Shown: positions 45,829 through 54,562, counted from the first letter of the stretch. The stretch: DNA of 64,000 nucleotides from Rhodobacter aestuarii (GCF_900156655.1 NZ_FTOG01000001.1:372001-436000), one strand, 5' to 3'. Translations and numbers: made by a program. Notes: a model not told the origin generated them from the sequence alone.

Positions 45829-46152
45829 ATGGCGAACCCTTGGGCTGGTGAGGTGGAGGTGGTTCTGGGCGGCAAGCCGTGGGCGGCGAAGCTGACGCTT
45901 GGGGCTTTGGCGGAACTGGAGGCGGAGCTTGGCGAGGCGAGCCTTTTGGATTTGGTCGCGCGGTTTGAAAGCGGGGCATTTTCGGCGCGTGATGTCTTGG
46001 CGCTTTTGGTGGCGGGGTTGCGCGGCGGCGGCTGGGAGGGACGGGCCGAGGATTTGCGCAAGGTGGAGATTGCGGGCGGTCCGTTGGTGGCGGCGCGGCT
46101 TGCGGCGCAGTTGCTTGCACGCGCCTTCACCCTGCCTGAGCCGCCGAGTTGA
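45829..46152 (+). CDS. GTA g10, gene transfer agent family tail assembly chaperone
   Basis: A 107-residue protein beginning MANPWAGEVEVVLGG with a mostly helical remainder including LTLGALAELEAELG. This is the conserved GTA g10 family, a tail assembly chaperone-like protein made before the tape measure. The start is one base after the g9 stop. Confidence 0.88.
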   Translation: MANPWAGEVEVVLGGKPWAAKLTLGALAELEAELGEASLLDLVARFESGAFSARDVLALLVAGLRGGGWEGRAEDLRKVEIAGGPLVAARLAAQLLARAFTLPEPPS

Positions 46153-46166
46153 GATGGCAGCCTGAC

Positions 46167-46382
46167 ATGGCGGAGAAGTTGGATTGGCCCGGAATGCTGC
46201 GGGCGGGGTTGCAGGGGTTGCACCTGCGGCCTGCGGAGTTTTGGGCGCTGAGCCCGGCGGAACTGGCCTTGATGCTGGGCGCGACGGGGCAGGGCGGGGC
46301 GCTGAGCCGCGCGGGGTTGGCGGCTTTGGCCAAACGCTGGCCCGATACCCCGGCGAAAGGAGAGAAAAATGGTGGAGATTGA
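46167..46382 (+). CDS. GTA g10.1, small phage tail assembly chaperone
   Basis: A 71-residue protein with DWPGMLRAGLQGLHLRPAEFWALSPAEL (parts), the pattern of the Phage_TAC_6/rcc01693 family. In many phages the two chaperones come from one gene by frameshifting; here they are two reading frames 14 bases apart. Its 3' end overlaps the putative original start of g11 at 46369. Confidence 0.87.
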   Translation: MAEKLDWPGMLRAGLQGLHLRPAEFWALSPAELALMLGATGQGGALSRAGLAALAKRWPDTPAKGEKNGGD

Positions 46383-46434
46383 GGGCTTTGAGAGCTGGAG
46401 CGCGCCTTGGGCGGGGCCGAGGGGATGGCGGTGA
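46369..46434 (+). other. Displaced 5' end of g11 (21-codon frame)
   Basis: An ATG at 46369 follows an AAGGAGAG site at ideal spacing, but its frame encodes only 21 residues (MVEIEGFESW...) and stops at 46434. After the eighth codon the neighbouring frame continues as ELERALGGAEGM into g11, so one missing base near 46390-46395 would explain it. The stop overlaps the internal g11 ATG, so reinitiation could still give a slightly shortened product. Confidence 0.55.
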
Positions 46435-47006
46435 GTTTTAGCGGCGAGCTTGCCCGGATGCGCGAGAGCCTGACCTATACTGGGCGCGAGGTGGGCACGC
46501 TCTCGCACAGCCTTGGGCGCAGTTTGAAGCGCGCCTTTGATGGTGTGGTTCTTGACGGGGGGACGCTTTCGGATGCTTTGGGGCAGGTGGCCGAGAGCCT
46601 GTCGCGCACGGCCTATGCGGTGGCGATGCGCCCGGTGCAAGAGGCTGTGGGCGGGGCGCTGGCCACTGGGTTGAACGGGCTCTTCGGCGGCGTGTTCCCG
46701 TTTGAAAAAGGTGGGGCCTTTAGCGCGGGGCAGGTTTTGCCCTTTGCCAAAGGGGGCGTGGTGAGTGCGGCCACGACTTTCCCCTTGCGGGGTGCCACTG
46801 GGCTGATGGGCGAGGCGGGGCCGGAGGCGATTTTGCCGCTGGCACGTAGCGCAGACGGGCGGCTTGGGGTGCAAGCCGGGGGCGGGCGCGCGGTCAATGT
46901 GGTGATGCATGTTTCCACGCCCGATGCGGCGGGCTTTGCGCGGTCTTCAAGCCAGATCGCGCAGCAAATCAACCGCGCTTTGGCGCGTGGGCAACGCAAT
47001 GCGTAA
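46425..47006 (+). CDS. GTA g11, short tail tape measure protein
   Basis: A protein of 193 residues from ATG 46425 that sets tail length and fills the tube. It has FSGELARMRESLTYTGREV at the N-terminus (parts), RAFDGVVLDGGTLSDAL, hydrophobic helices near residues 70-85, and GLMGEAGPEAILPLARSADGRLGV and VNVVMHVSTPDAAGF (parts), all typical of GTA g11. The frame is open upstream to 46392 and reads LERALGGAEG before this ATG, which suggests the true N-terminus was longer. Ribosome binding at 46425 itself is poor. Confidence 0.85.
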   Translation: MAVSFSGELARMRESLTYTGREVGTLSHSLGRSLKRAFDGVVLDGGTLSDALGQVAESLSRTAYAVAMRPVQEAVGGALATGLNGLFGGVFPFEKGGAFSAGQVLPFAKGGVVSAATTFPLRGATGLMGEAGPEAILPLARSADGRLGVQAGGGRAVNVVMHVSTPDAAGFARSSSQIAQQINRALARGQRNA

Positions 47007-47015
47007 GGGGGCGAG

Positions 47016-47648
47016 ATGGCTTTTCACGCGGTGAGATTTCCCGCCAATCTGAGCTTTGGCTCGGTGGGTGGGCCGGAGCGGCGAACCGAAATTGTGACGT
47101 TGGCAAGCGGGTTTGAAGAACGCAACAGCCCCTGGGCCCATGCGCGGCGGCGCTATGATGCGGGGGTGGGGCTACGGTCTTTGGATGATGTGGAGCGCTT
47201 GATTGCGTTTTTTGAGGCGCGCGGCGGGCAGCTCCACGGCTTTCGCTGGAAGGATTGGGCCGATTACAAAAGCTGTGCGGCCTCGATGCAGCCGGGCTAT
47301 GAAGACCAGTTTTTGGGCTTGGGCGATGGGGTGAGCCGCCGGTTTCAATTGCGCAAGCTTTATAGCTCGGGCGGTGTGGACTATTGGCGCCCGATCACCA
47401 AGCCCGTGGCGGGGACGGTGCTCGCGGGCGTGCAGGGCGACCACCAAGCCGAAGAGGCGCAGTTCACGCTGGAGTTGGAAAGCGGCGGGGTGGTGTTTCA
47501 CACCGCGCCGGGGGCGGGCGCGCGGATCACGGCGGGGTTTGAGTTTGATGTGCCAGTGCGGTTTGACACTGACCGGATCGCGGTTTCTGTGCAGTCGTTC
47601 CAAGCGGGGGATGTGCCGCAGGTGCCGGTGGTGGAGCTGCGGGTCTGA
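47016..47648 (+). CDS. GTA g12, distal tail protein (DUF2460)
   Basis: A 210-residue DUF2460 protein forming the distal end of the tail. FHAVRFPANLSFGSVGGPERRTEIV (parts) at the N-terminus, HGFRWKDWADYKS near residue 76 and VDYWRPITKPV near 125 are characteristic. Its stop overlaps the g13 start by one base. Confidence 0.92.
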   Translation: MAFHAVRFPANLSFGSVGGPERRTEIVTLASGFEERNSPWAHARRRYDAGVGLRSLDDVERLIAFFEARGGQLHGFRWKDWADYKSCAASMQPGYEDQFLGLGDGVSRRFQLRKLYSSGGVDYWRPITKPVAGTVLAGVQGDHQAEEAQFTLELESGGVVFHTAPGAGARITAGFEFDVPVRFDTDRIAVSVQSFQAGDVPQVPVVELRV

Positions 47649-48535
47649 TGGCGTTTTCTGCGGAATTTCAGGCGCATCTGGCAAGCGGCAATACCACGGT
47701 GGCGCGGGCTTGGGCGGTGGTGCGCCGCGATGGGTTGGTGTTGGGCTTTACCGACCATGACCAAGCCTTGGTCTTTGAAGGGGTTCGCTTTGCGCCTGAG
47801 AGTGGCTTGAGCGCGCGGGCCTTGGTGCAGGGCACGGGGCTGTCGATTGATAATAGCGAAAGTTATGGCGCGCTGCGCTCCGAGGCGATCACCGAGGCCG
47901 ATCTTTTGGCGGGGCGCTATGACGGGGCGGAGGTGCGGATTTGGCTGGTGAATTGGGCCGATATCACGCAGCGCGCTTTGATCTTTCGTGGCCATATCGG
48001 GGAGGTCACGCGCGGGGCCGGGGCCTTTGCGGCGGAGTTGCGCGGGCTGACGGAAGCTTTGGGGCAGGAGCAAGGGCGGATCTATCATTCGCGCTGTGCG
48101 GCCGTGCTGGGGGATGCGCGCTGCGGCTTTGATGTGGGCACCAATGGCTATGCGCTGAGCGCTGCGCTGGCGCAGGTGAACACAGGCGGGTTCGTGGTGA
48201 CCGAGGGCGCGGGGTTTGAAGACCGCTGGTTTGAAAAGGGCCTTGTGGTGGTGCAATCGGGCGCGGCTTCGGGGCTGGTGGGTCTTGTGAAGACCGATCG
48301 GCTTTTGGCCGATGGCACGCGGCAGGTGGCGCTGTGGCAAGAGTTGGGAGCGCCGCTTGCCGTGGGGGATGTGCTGCAGCTTGCGCCCGGCTGTGACAAG
48401 CGGGCCGAGACGTGCCGGCTCAAATTCGACAATTTCGCGAATTTCCGGGGCTTTCCGCACATTCCGGGCGAGGATTGGCTGATGTCCTACCCTGTGCCCT
48501 CGGGGGCGAATGACGGGGGGAGCCTGTTCAGATGA
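47648..48535 (+). CDS. GTA g13, tail hub protein (DUF2163, iron-sulfur-type cysteines)
   Basis: A 295-residue DUF2163/BR0599-family protein of the baseplate hub. It contains several cysteines in the C-terminal half (HSRCAAVLGDARCGF near residue 150, GCDKRAETCRLKF near 255) and FRGFPHIPGEDW near the C-terminus. RcGTA g13 carries an iron-sulfur cluster held by such cysteines. Overlaps g14 by four bases (ATGA). Confidence 0.92.
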   Translation: MAFSAEFQAHLASGNTTVARAWAVVRRDGLVLGFTDHDQALVFEGVRFAPESGLSARALVQGTGLSIDNSESYGALRSEAITEADLLAGRYDGAEVRIWLVNWADITQRALIFRGHIGEVTRGAGAFAAELRGLTEALGQEQGRIYHSRCAAVLGDARCGFDVGTNGYALSAALAQVNTGGFVVTEGAGFEDRWFEKGLVVVQSGAASGLVGLVKTDRLLADGTRQVALWQELGAPLAVGDVLQLAPGCDKRAETCRLKFDNFANFRGFPHIPGEDWLMSYPVPSGANDGGSLFR

Positions 48536-48978
48536 ACGAGATCGGAGCGCGGGCGGTGGCCGAGGCGCGGCTGTGGCTTGGCACGCCCTATCTGCATCAG
48601 GCGAGTGTGCGGGGCGCGGGGGCGGATTGTCTGGGGCTGTTGCGCGGGGTCTGGCGTGCGCTTTACGGGGGCGAGCCGGAGCCCGTGCCAGCCTATAGCG
48701 CGGATTGGTCTGAGCCGAGCGGGCAAGAGGCGTTATGGGCGGCGGCGCAAAGGCATTTGCGGCCCTTGCCGGGGCTTTTGGTGCAAGCGCCCGGAGAGGT
48801 GCTCTTGTTTCGGATGCGCGCGGGATCTGTGGCGAAACATTTGGGTATCGTCTCGGCAACCGGGGCGCAGGCGCGGTTTGTGCATGCCTATAGCGGGCAT
48901 GGGGTGGTGGAAAGCCCGCTCGCGGCGCCTTGGGCGCGGCGGATTGTGGCGCGGTTTGCCTTTCCGGAAAGGGCGTGA
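48532..48978 (+). CDS. GTA g14, NlpC/P60 cell wall peptidase
   Basis: A 148-residue peptidase with the NlpC/P60 triad: C33 in GADCLGLL, H103 in AKHLGIVS and a downstream polar residue near H119. It is thought to open peptidoglycan during DNA delivery. WLGTPYLHQASVRG before the cysteine is the usual N-terminal context. Three bases separate it from g15. Confidence 0.93.
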   Translation: MNEIGARAVAEARLWLGTPYLHQASVRGAGADCLGLLRGVWRALYGGEPEPVPAYSADWSEPSGQEALWAAAQRHLRPLPGLLVQAPGEVLLFRMRAGSVAKHLGIVSATGAQARFVHAYSGHGVVESPLAAPWARRIVARFAFPERA

Positions 48979-48981
48979 GCG

Positions 48982-51900
48982 ATGGCGACATTGGTTTTGG
49001 GCGCGGCGGGGGCGGCGCTGGGCGCGGGCTTTGGCGGTTCTGTGTTGGGGCTTTCGGGCGCGGTGATTGGGCGTGCGGTGGGGGCGACGCTGGGGCGGGT
49101 GATTGACCAGCGCTTGCTGGGGGCGGGTTCGCAAGCGGTCGAGACGGGTCGGGTGGAGCGGTTGCGGCTGACGAGCGCGAGCGAGGGTGCGCCGGTGGGG
49201 CGGCTTTGGGGCCGGATGCGGGTGGCGGGGCAGGTGATTTGGGCCACGCGGTTTGCGGAAACCGCGACGGTGCAGAAATCCGGCAAGGGCAGCCCGCGCA
49301 GCACCACGACCGGTTACAGCTATTCGGTGAGCCTTGCGCTGGCACTATGCGAGGGGGAGATTTTGCGCGTCGGCCGGATTTGGGCCGATGGCAGCGAGAT
49401 CGCGCGCGATAGCCTGAACCTACGCATTTACACCGGGGGTGAGGATCAACTGCCCGACCCGAAGATTGCCGCCGTCGAGGGGGCGGAGAAAGCGCCGGCC
49501 TATCGCGGCATTGCTTATGTGGTGATCGAGGATCTGGCGCTTGGCCCCTATGGCAATCGGGTGCCGCAATTCACCTTTGAGGTGGTGCGGGCCGCGCAAG
49601 GGTCGGCGCTGGGGGATGTGCCCGATTTGACGCGGGGCGTGCAGGCGGTGGCCTTGATCCCCGGCACGGGGGAATATGCGCTGGCGACGGAGCCCGTTTA
49701 CCTGAGTTCTGGGGCGTCTTTTGTGGATGGTGTGGCACACGAGGTGGCGAACCAAAGCGCGCCGGGGGGCGGGAGTGATTTCGCCCAGTCGTTAGAGCGG
49801 CTGGGGGAAGAGCTTCCGGCCTGTCAGGCGGTGTCTTTGGTGGTGAGTTGGTTTGGCTCTGACCTGCGCTGTGGGGCGTGCAGGCTGCGCCCCAAGGTAA
49901 CGGCGGCGGAGCGTGATGGCACCAATATGCCGTGGCGCGTGGCGGGGGAGACGCGTACGACGGCGGCGTTGGTGCCACGCGATGAGGCGGGCAACTCGGT
50001 CTATGGGGGCACGCCTGCCGATGCCTCGGTCTTGCAGGCGATTGCGGCGCTGAAGGCGGCGGGGCAGGCGGTGACGTTTTACCCGTTTATCTTGATGGAT
50101 CAGTTGGCGGGGAACCGTTTGCCCAACCCCTATACGGGTACGCTTGGCCAGCCTGCTTTGCCGTGGCGCGGGCGGATCACGCTGAACGTGGCCCCCGAAC
50201 GCGATGGCTCGCCCGATGGCAGCGAAGACGCGACGGCGCAGGTGGCGGCGTTTTTTGGCGCGGCGCGGGCGGGTGATTTTGCGGTAAGTGGCGGGGAGGT
50301 GGTTTACACCGGGGCCGAGGATTGGGGCCTGCGCCGCTTTGTGCTGCATTACGCGCATTTATGCGCCTTGGTAGGCGGGGTGGAGGCGTTTTGCATTGGC
50401 TCTGAACTGGTTGCGCTGACGCGGGTGCGGGGGGAGGTAAACAGCTTCCCGGCGGTGGAGCAGCTTATTGCGCTGGCCGCTGAGGTACGCGCGGTTTTGG
50501 GGCCTGATTGCAAGATCAGCTATGCGGCGGATTGGTCGGAATATGCGGGCTATGCGACGGGCAATGGGGATCGGTTCTTTCAGCTTGATGCGCTTTGGGC
50601 CGATGACAACATCGATTTCATCGGGATCGACAATTACCTGCCGCTGTCGGATTGGCGGGATGGTGAAGAGCATGCCGATGCCGATTGGGGGGCGATTTAC
50701 AATCTGGATTACTTGCGCGCCAATATCGAGGGCGGTGAGCTTTATGATTGGTATTACGCAGGGGAGGCGCATCGCGCGGCGCAGATCCGCACGCCGATTA
50801 CCGATGGCGCGCAGGAGGAACCGTGGATTTGGCGGGCGAAAGACATCCGCAGCTTTTGGGACAAGGCGCATTATGAGCGGGTGGGGGGTGTAAGGGCTGC
50901 GACGCCCACCGCTTGGGTGCCGCGTTCCAAGCCGATTTGGTTCACCGAATTTGGGTGTGCCGCCGTTGATAAGGGCACGAACCAGCCCAATGTGTTTTTG
51001 GACCCGAAAAGTTCGGAAAGTGGGGTGCCTTATTTTTCGGATGGGCGGCGGGATGAGTTGATCCAGATGCAATATCTGCGCGCGATCTTGGGCTATTTGG
51101 GGGATGCGGCGCGCAACCCGGTGTCAGAGCTTTATGGCGGGCCGATGGTGGATATGGCGCGCGCCCATGTTTGGGCGTGGGATGCGCGGCCTTGGCCGCA
51201 GTTTCCGGCGCGCAGTGATTTGTGGGCGGATGGGGAGAACTACGCGCGCGGGCATTGGATTTCGGGGCGGGCCGTTTCTCAGCCTTTGGCGGCGGTGGTG
51301 GGGGAGATTTGCGCCACAGCCGGGATCGAGGCCGTAGATGTGGCCAAGCTTTACGGGCTGGTGCGCGGTTTCACGATGGGAGAGGGCGAGACCGGGCGTG
51401 CGGGGCTGCAAGCACTGATGCTGGGGTATGGGGTGGAAGCGGTGGAGCGCGATGGGCAGTTGGTGTTTGCGATGCGCGATGGCAAGAGCGTTGCGACATT
51501 GACCCCTGATCATTTGGCGCTGGGCGAGAGTGATAGAAGCGTGGAAACCATCCGCGCGGCACAGGCGGAAATCGCGGGGCGGGTACGGCTGGCCTATGTG
51601 GAGGCCGATGGCGATTTTGAGGCCCGCGCGGTGGAGGCGATTTTCCCTGATGAAGCGGGCGGCGCGGCCACGGGCTCTGAATTGCCGCTGGCATTGACGC
51701 GGGCGGAGGCACAGGGGCTGGCGCAGCGGTGGCTGTCTGAAGCGCGGGTGGCGCGCGATACGGCGCGGTTTGCCTTGCCGCTGTCGCTCGCGCATCTGGG
51801 GCCGGGGGATGTGGTGACGCTCGATCTGCCCGAAGGGGCGCGGCGCTATCGGCTCGACCGGGTGGAACGCGCGGGGGCGCTGGAGGTGGAGGCGGTGCGG

Positions 51901-52905
51901 GTGGAGCCAGGCGTTTACACCCCCGGTGATGAGGCGGAGGAGGGGGCCGTGCTGGCCCCCTTTGCTGCGCCGGTGCCGGTGGGGGCGGTGTTTCTGGACC
52001 TGCCTTTGATGCGCGGGGATGAAGACCCGATCGCCCCGCATTTGGCCGTGTCTGCGGTGCCTTGGCCCGGTACTGTGGCGGTCTATGCCGGGCAAGAGGA
52101 TGCGGGTTATACGCTCAACACCACGCTTTCTGCGCGCGCGGTCTTGGGGCAGAGCCTTTCGCCGCTGCATCGCGCCGCGCCGGGGCTTTTGGATCGGGGC
52201 GCGCCTTTGCGGGTGAAGTTGGCGACGGGGGCACTCGAAAATGCTGCGCTGGAAGGCGTGCTCAATGGTGCGAACCTGATGGCGATTGGCGATGGCACGT
52301 CTGACAATTGGGAGTTGTTGCAATTTGCCGAGGCCGTGCCGGTGGCCGAAGGCGTGTGGGAGATTTCGCAGCGCTTACGTGGGCAGTTGGGCACCGATGC
52401 GCTGATGCCCGAGGTCTGGCCCGAGGGGAGCGTTGTGGTGCTGCTCGATGGCGCACCGGAACAGATTAGCCTTGCGCCCTCGGCCCGGGGTTTGGCGCGG
52501 CACTACCGGATTGGATCGGCTGCGCGGCCCTATGATGACCCGTCTTACACCCACCGAGTGGAGGCCTTTACGGGCGCTGGGCTGCGGCCCCTCAGCCCGT
52601 GCCATTTGCGTGCTGACGCCGCAGCGGCGGGCTGGGGCTTCACTTGGGTGCGCCGCACCCGTGTCGATGGGGATAGCTGGGCGGGCTATGAGGTGCCCTT
52701 GGGCGAGGCGCAGGAGTTGTATTTGCTGCGCGTGGTGCACGATGGGGCGATCAAGCGGGAGGTGACCTTGGGGGAGGCTGCTTGGACCTATCCGAGCGCG
52801 CTTCAGGTAGCGGATGGGGTTGCGGGCGCGTTTGCGGTTTCGGTCGCGCAAATTTCGGACAGTTACGGGCCGGGGCTGGCGGCGCAGATCACCGTGGGCG
52901 GGTGA
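48982..52905 (+). CDS. GTA g15, megatron/host-contact tail protein
   Basis: A 1307-residue protein, the largest GTA component. It begins with a Gly/Ala-rich hydrophobic segment (AAGAALGAGFGGSVLGLSGA) probably used for membrane insertion during DNA entry. The middle (about residues 430-760) resembles a glycoside hydrolase TIM-barrel, with FIGIDNYLPLSDWRD and IWFTEFGCAAVDKG containing candidate acidic catalytic residues. A phage tail protein domain follows. Full length fits RcGTA g15. Ends with TGATG overlap into the next gene. Confidence 0.93.
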   Translation: MATLVLGAAGAALGAGFGGSVLGLSGAVIGRAVGATLGRVIDQRLLGAGSQAVETGRVERLRLTSASEGAPVGRLWGRMRVAGQVIWATRFAETATVQKSGKGSPRSTTTGYSYSVSLALALCEGEILRVGRIWADGSEIARDSLNLRIYTGGEDQLPDPKIAAVEGAEKAPAYRGIAYVVIEDLALGPYGNRVPQFTFEVVRAAQGSALGDVPDLTRGVQAVALIPGTGEYALATEPVYLSSGASFVDGVAHEVANQSAPGGGSDFAQSLERLGEELPACQAVSLVVSWFGSDLRCGACRLRPKVTAAERDGTNMPWRVAGETRTTAALVPRDEAGNSVYGGTPADASVLQAIAALKAAGQAVTFYPFILMDQLAGNRLPNPYTGTLGQPALPWRGRITLNVAPERDGSPDGSEDATAQVAAFFGAARAGDFAVSGGEVVYTGAEDWGLRRFVLHYAHLCALVGGVEAFCIGSELVALTRVRGEVNSFPAVEQLIALAAEVRAVLGPDCKISYAADWSEYAGYATGNGDRFFQLDALWADDNIDFIGIDNYLPLSDWRDGEEHADADWGAIYNLDYLRANIEGGELYDWYYAGEAHRAAQIRTPITDGAQEEPWIWRAKDIRSFWDKAHYERVGGVRAATPTAWVPRSKPIWFTEFGCAAVDKGTNQPNVFLDPKSSESGVPYFSDGRRDELIQMQYLRAILGYLGDAARNPVSELYGGPMVDMARAHVWAWDARPWPQFPARSDLWADGENYARGHWISGRAVSQPLAAVVGEICATAGIEAVDVAKLYGLVRGFTMGEGETGRAGLQALMLGYGVEAVERDGQLVFAMRDGKSVATLTPDHLALGESDRSVETIRAAQAEIAGRVRLAYVEADGDFEARAVEAIFPDEAGGAATGSELPLALTRAEAQGLAQRWLSEARVARDTARFALPLSLAHLGPGDVVTLDLPEGARRYRLDRVERAGALEVEAVRVEPGVYTPGDEAEEGAVLAPFAAPVPVGAVFLDLPLMRGDEDPIAPHLAVSAVPWPGTVAVYAGQEDAGYTLNTTLSARAVLGQSLSPLHRAAPGLLDRGAPLRVKLATGALENAALEGVLNGANLMAIGDGTSDNWELLQFAEAVPVAEGVWEISQRLRGQLGTDALMPEVWPEGSVVVLLDGAPEQISLAPSARGLARHYRIGSAARPYDDPSYTHRVEAFTGAGLRPLSPCHLRADAAAAGWGFTWVRRTRVDGDSWAGYEVPLGEAQELYLLRVVHDGAIKREVTLGEAAWTYPSALQVADGVAGAFAVSVAQISDSYGPGLAAQITVGG

Positions 52906-53261
52906 TGCGCGCGATTTTGATCGATGATCTGATGGCTGCGGCGCGGGCCGTGGTGCTGGTGGCGCCCGCGCGACAAAGCGAGACTTTGGCGTGCTGGTTG
53001 GAGCAGGCGCATGCCGCGGATCTCTATCGTAAGCGCTTGGGAAAGCTGCATCCCGCTTGGGGCAATGGTGCGCTGGGCGGGCGGGCGCGATGTGAGCCGC
53101 TTTACCATCCGCGCTATTACGACGGGTGGCGGCTTGAAGCGCTTGGTATGGTGCTTGCTGCAATACAGGTATGGCGTCGGCGGGGGTTTAACCTGCCGCG
53201 CCCTTCCCCTATCTGGGGCGAGACCTATGTGATAGGATCGTCCGAAGCGAAGGAGCCGCCT
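52905..53261 (+). CDS. GTA-adjacent small protein (rcc01699/DUF7742-like), stop codon lost
   Basis: Starting at an ATG overlapping the g15 stop, about 90 residues resemble the small protein usually found right after g15: MRAILIDDLMAAARAVV, YRKRLGKLHPAWGNG near residue 42 and VLAAIQVWRRRG near 86. No stop follows; the frame continues through about 30 unrelated-looking residues straight into cysE at 53262. One additional G in the run at 53182-53186 would give TAA at once, so a base loss in a homopolymer is the likely cause. Its function in GTA production is unknown. Confidence 0.65.
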
Positions 53262-54080
53262 ATGGCCAAGACCCATGCCAAAGTTGCCGCCGTTGACCCG
53301 GTTTGGACGCAGATCTGCGAAGAGGCAGAGGATGCGGTGCGCAATGAGCCGCTATTGGGCGCGCTGATCCATGCCGGGCTGTTGCACCATCCCAGTTTCG
53401 AGCGGGCCTTGGCGTTTCGGTTCTCGCTCAAGCTTGCCTCGGGCGAGATGAGCGAGCAGATTTTGCGCGAGATCGCCGATGAGGCCTATAGCTCTGACCC
53501 AACGCTGGGGCAGGCGGCGCGGGCGGATTTGGTCGCCGTGTATGACCGTGACCCGGCCTGCCATCGCTTCATCCAGCCGATCTTGTTCTTCAAGGGCTAT
53601 CAGGCGTTGCAAAGCTACCGGATTGCGCATTGGCTGTGGCGTTCGGGGCGCACGGATATGGCGTTTTTCGTGCAGATGCGTACCTCGGAAATGTTTGGGG
53701 TGGATATTCACCCCGCCGCGCGGATTGGGCGGGGCGTGATGATTGACCATGCCCATTCGATTGTGATCGGGGAAACCGCAGTTGTGGGCGATGATGTCTC
53801 AATGCTGCATTCGGTGACTTTGGGCGGCACGGGTAAGGAAGACCAAGATCGCCACCCGAAAATTGGCAATGGCGTGCTGATTGGCGCGGGCGCGAAGGTG
53901 CTGGGCAATATTCGCGTCGGCGACAATTCGCGGATCGCGGCGGGGTCTGTGGTGCTGGCCGATGTGCCGTGCTGCAAGACCGTGGCGGGCGTGCCTGCGA
54001 AGATCGTGGGCGAGGCGGGCTGCGAGCATCCGTCGGTTGAGATGGACCAACGTCTGCGCGGCTGCGATTGCGAAGGATAA
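53262..54080 (+). CDS. cysE: Serine O-acetyltransferase
   Basis: A 272-residue serine acetyltransferase, first step of cysteine synthesis from serine and acetyl-CoA. An N-terminal helical domain (TQICEEAEDAVRNEPLLG) precedes left-handed beta-helix hexapeptide repeats with GVDIHPAARIGRGVMIDHA (parts) holding the catalytic Asp-His, and SVTLGGTGKEDQDRHPKIG. The C-terminus CDCEG includes a terminal Cys-rich tail. ATG 53262 has an AAGGAG site seven bases upstream, so it is the expected start although the frame is open to 52905. It marks the downstream border of the GTA cluster. Confidence 0.94.
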   Translation: MAKTHAKVAAVDPVWTQICEEAEDAVRNEPLLGALIHAGLLHHPSFERALAFRFSLKLASGEMSEQILREIADEAYSSDPTLGQAARADLVAVYDRDPACHRFIQPILFFKGYQALQSYRIAHWLWRSGRTDMAFFVQMRTSEMFGVDIHPAARIGRGVMIDHAHSIVIGETAVVGDDVSMLHSVTLGGTGKEDQDRHPKIGNGVLIGAGAKVLGNIRVGDNSRIAAGSVVLADVPCCKTVAGVPAKIVGEAGCEHPSVEMDQRLRGCDCEG

Positions 54081-54086
54081 GGGCTG

Positions 54087-54109
54087 TCGCCCCGGCGGGG
54101 CCGGGGCGA
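54087..54109 (+). terminator. Hairpin after cysE (terminator-like)
   Basis: A 10-bp stem (TCGCCCCGGC with GCCGGGGCGA) around GGG lies seven bases after the cysE stop. The T run is 12 bases further on, so termination is likely but not canonical. Confidence 0.5.
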
Positions 54110-54142
54110 GGTGCTTAGGGTTTTGAAGGCAGGGAAGGGTGT

Positions 54143-54478
54143 TTAGCCCTTAAGCTGGTCATAGGCTTCAAGCGCCTTGAGCCCATACATGAGCGACGGG
54201 CCGCCGCCCATCAGCACCGAGACATTGACGGTTTCTTCGACCTCTTCGCGGGTGGCACCTGCGGCGATGCAGGCTTGGGCATGCAGCCCGATGCAATATG
54301 AGCATTGCCGGGCGATGCCGATGGCGAGCGAGATCAGTTCTTTTTGCTTGGTGGAAAGCGCGCCTTCGGCCAGCGCTTCGTGATGCAAGATGCCAAAGCC
54401 CTTTTGCGAGGCGGGTTGCTTGGCGTTGTAATCGGCCATCTCGGCGCGGATGGTGTCGAGCTCGTTATGCCAGTCCAT
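54143..54478 (-). CDS. Carboxymuconolactone decarboxylase/AhpD-like protein
   Basis: A 111-residue helical protein of the CMD family with the redox pair and His in RQCSYCIGLHAQACIAAGAT (parts), the AhpD-like CxxCxxxH motif near residue 60. Such proteins are thiol peroxidase-type reductants. Length equals the single-domain form. It faces cysE convergently and is upstream of the pdh terminator. No partner gene is adjacent. Confidence 0.9.
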   Translation of the reverse strand: MDWHNELDTIRAEMADYNAKQPASQKGFGILHHEALAEGALSTKQKELISLAIGIARQCSYCIGLHAQACIAAGATREEVEETVNVSVLMGGGPSLMYGLKALEAYDQLKG

Positions 54479-54562
54479 GATCTGTCCTTTGCATGTCAGA
54501 ACCGGGGTTTTCCCCCGCCTTTGGGCTAGCGCGCGGCACAGGTTTTTGCCTTGACCTGACGC

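Larger units (their letters stand above)
39021..52905 (+). mobile_element. Gene transfer agent head-tail cluster (RcGTA-like, g1 to g15)
   Basis: Seventeen genes in RcGTA order, all on the plus strand and tightly packed: terminase small and large subunits, portal, g3.5, protease, capsid, connectors, tail tube, two assembly chaperones, short tape measure, distal tail, hub, peptidase and host-contact protein. No integrase, replication, repressor or lysis genes occur, and base composition matches the flanking housekeeping genes, so this is a vertically inherited GTA rather than a recent prophage. Flanks are mltG and cysE, as in other Rhodobacterales. RcGTA-like particles package about 4 kb of random host DNA. 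Regulators (GafA, CtrA) and release genes are encoded elsewhere. Confidence 0.93.

Noticed and set aside
39021-52905. An intact temperate prophage
   Set aside because: No integrase, repressor, replication or attachment-site repeats are present, and composition and flanks match a resident Rhodobacterales GTA.
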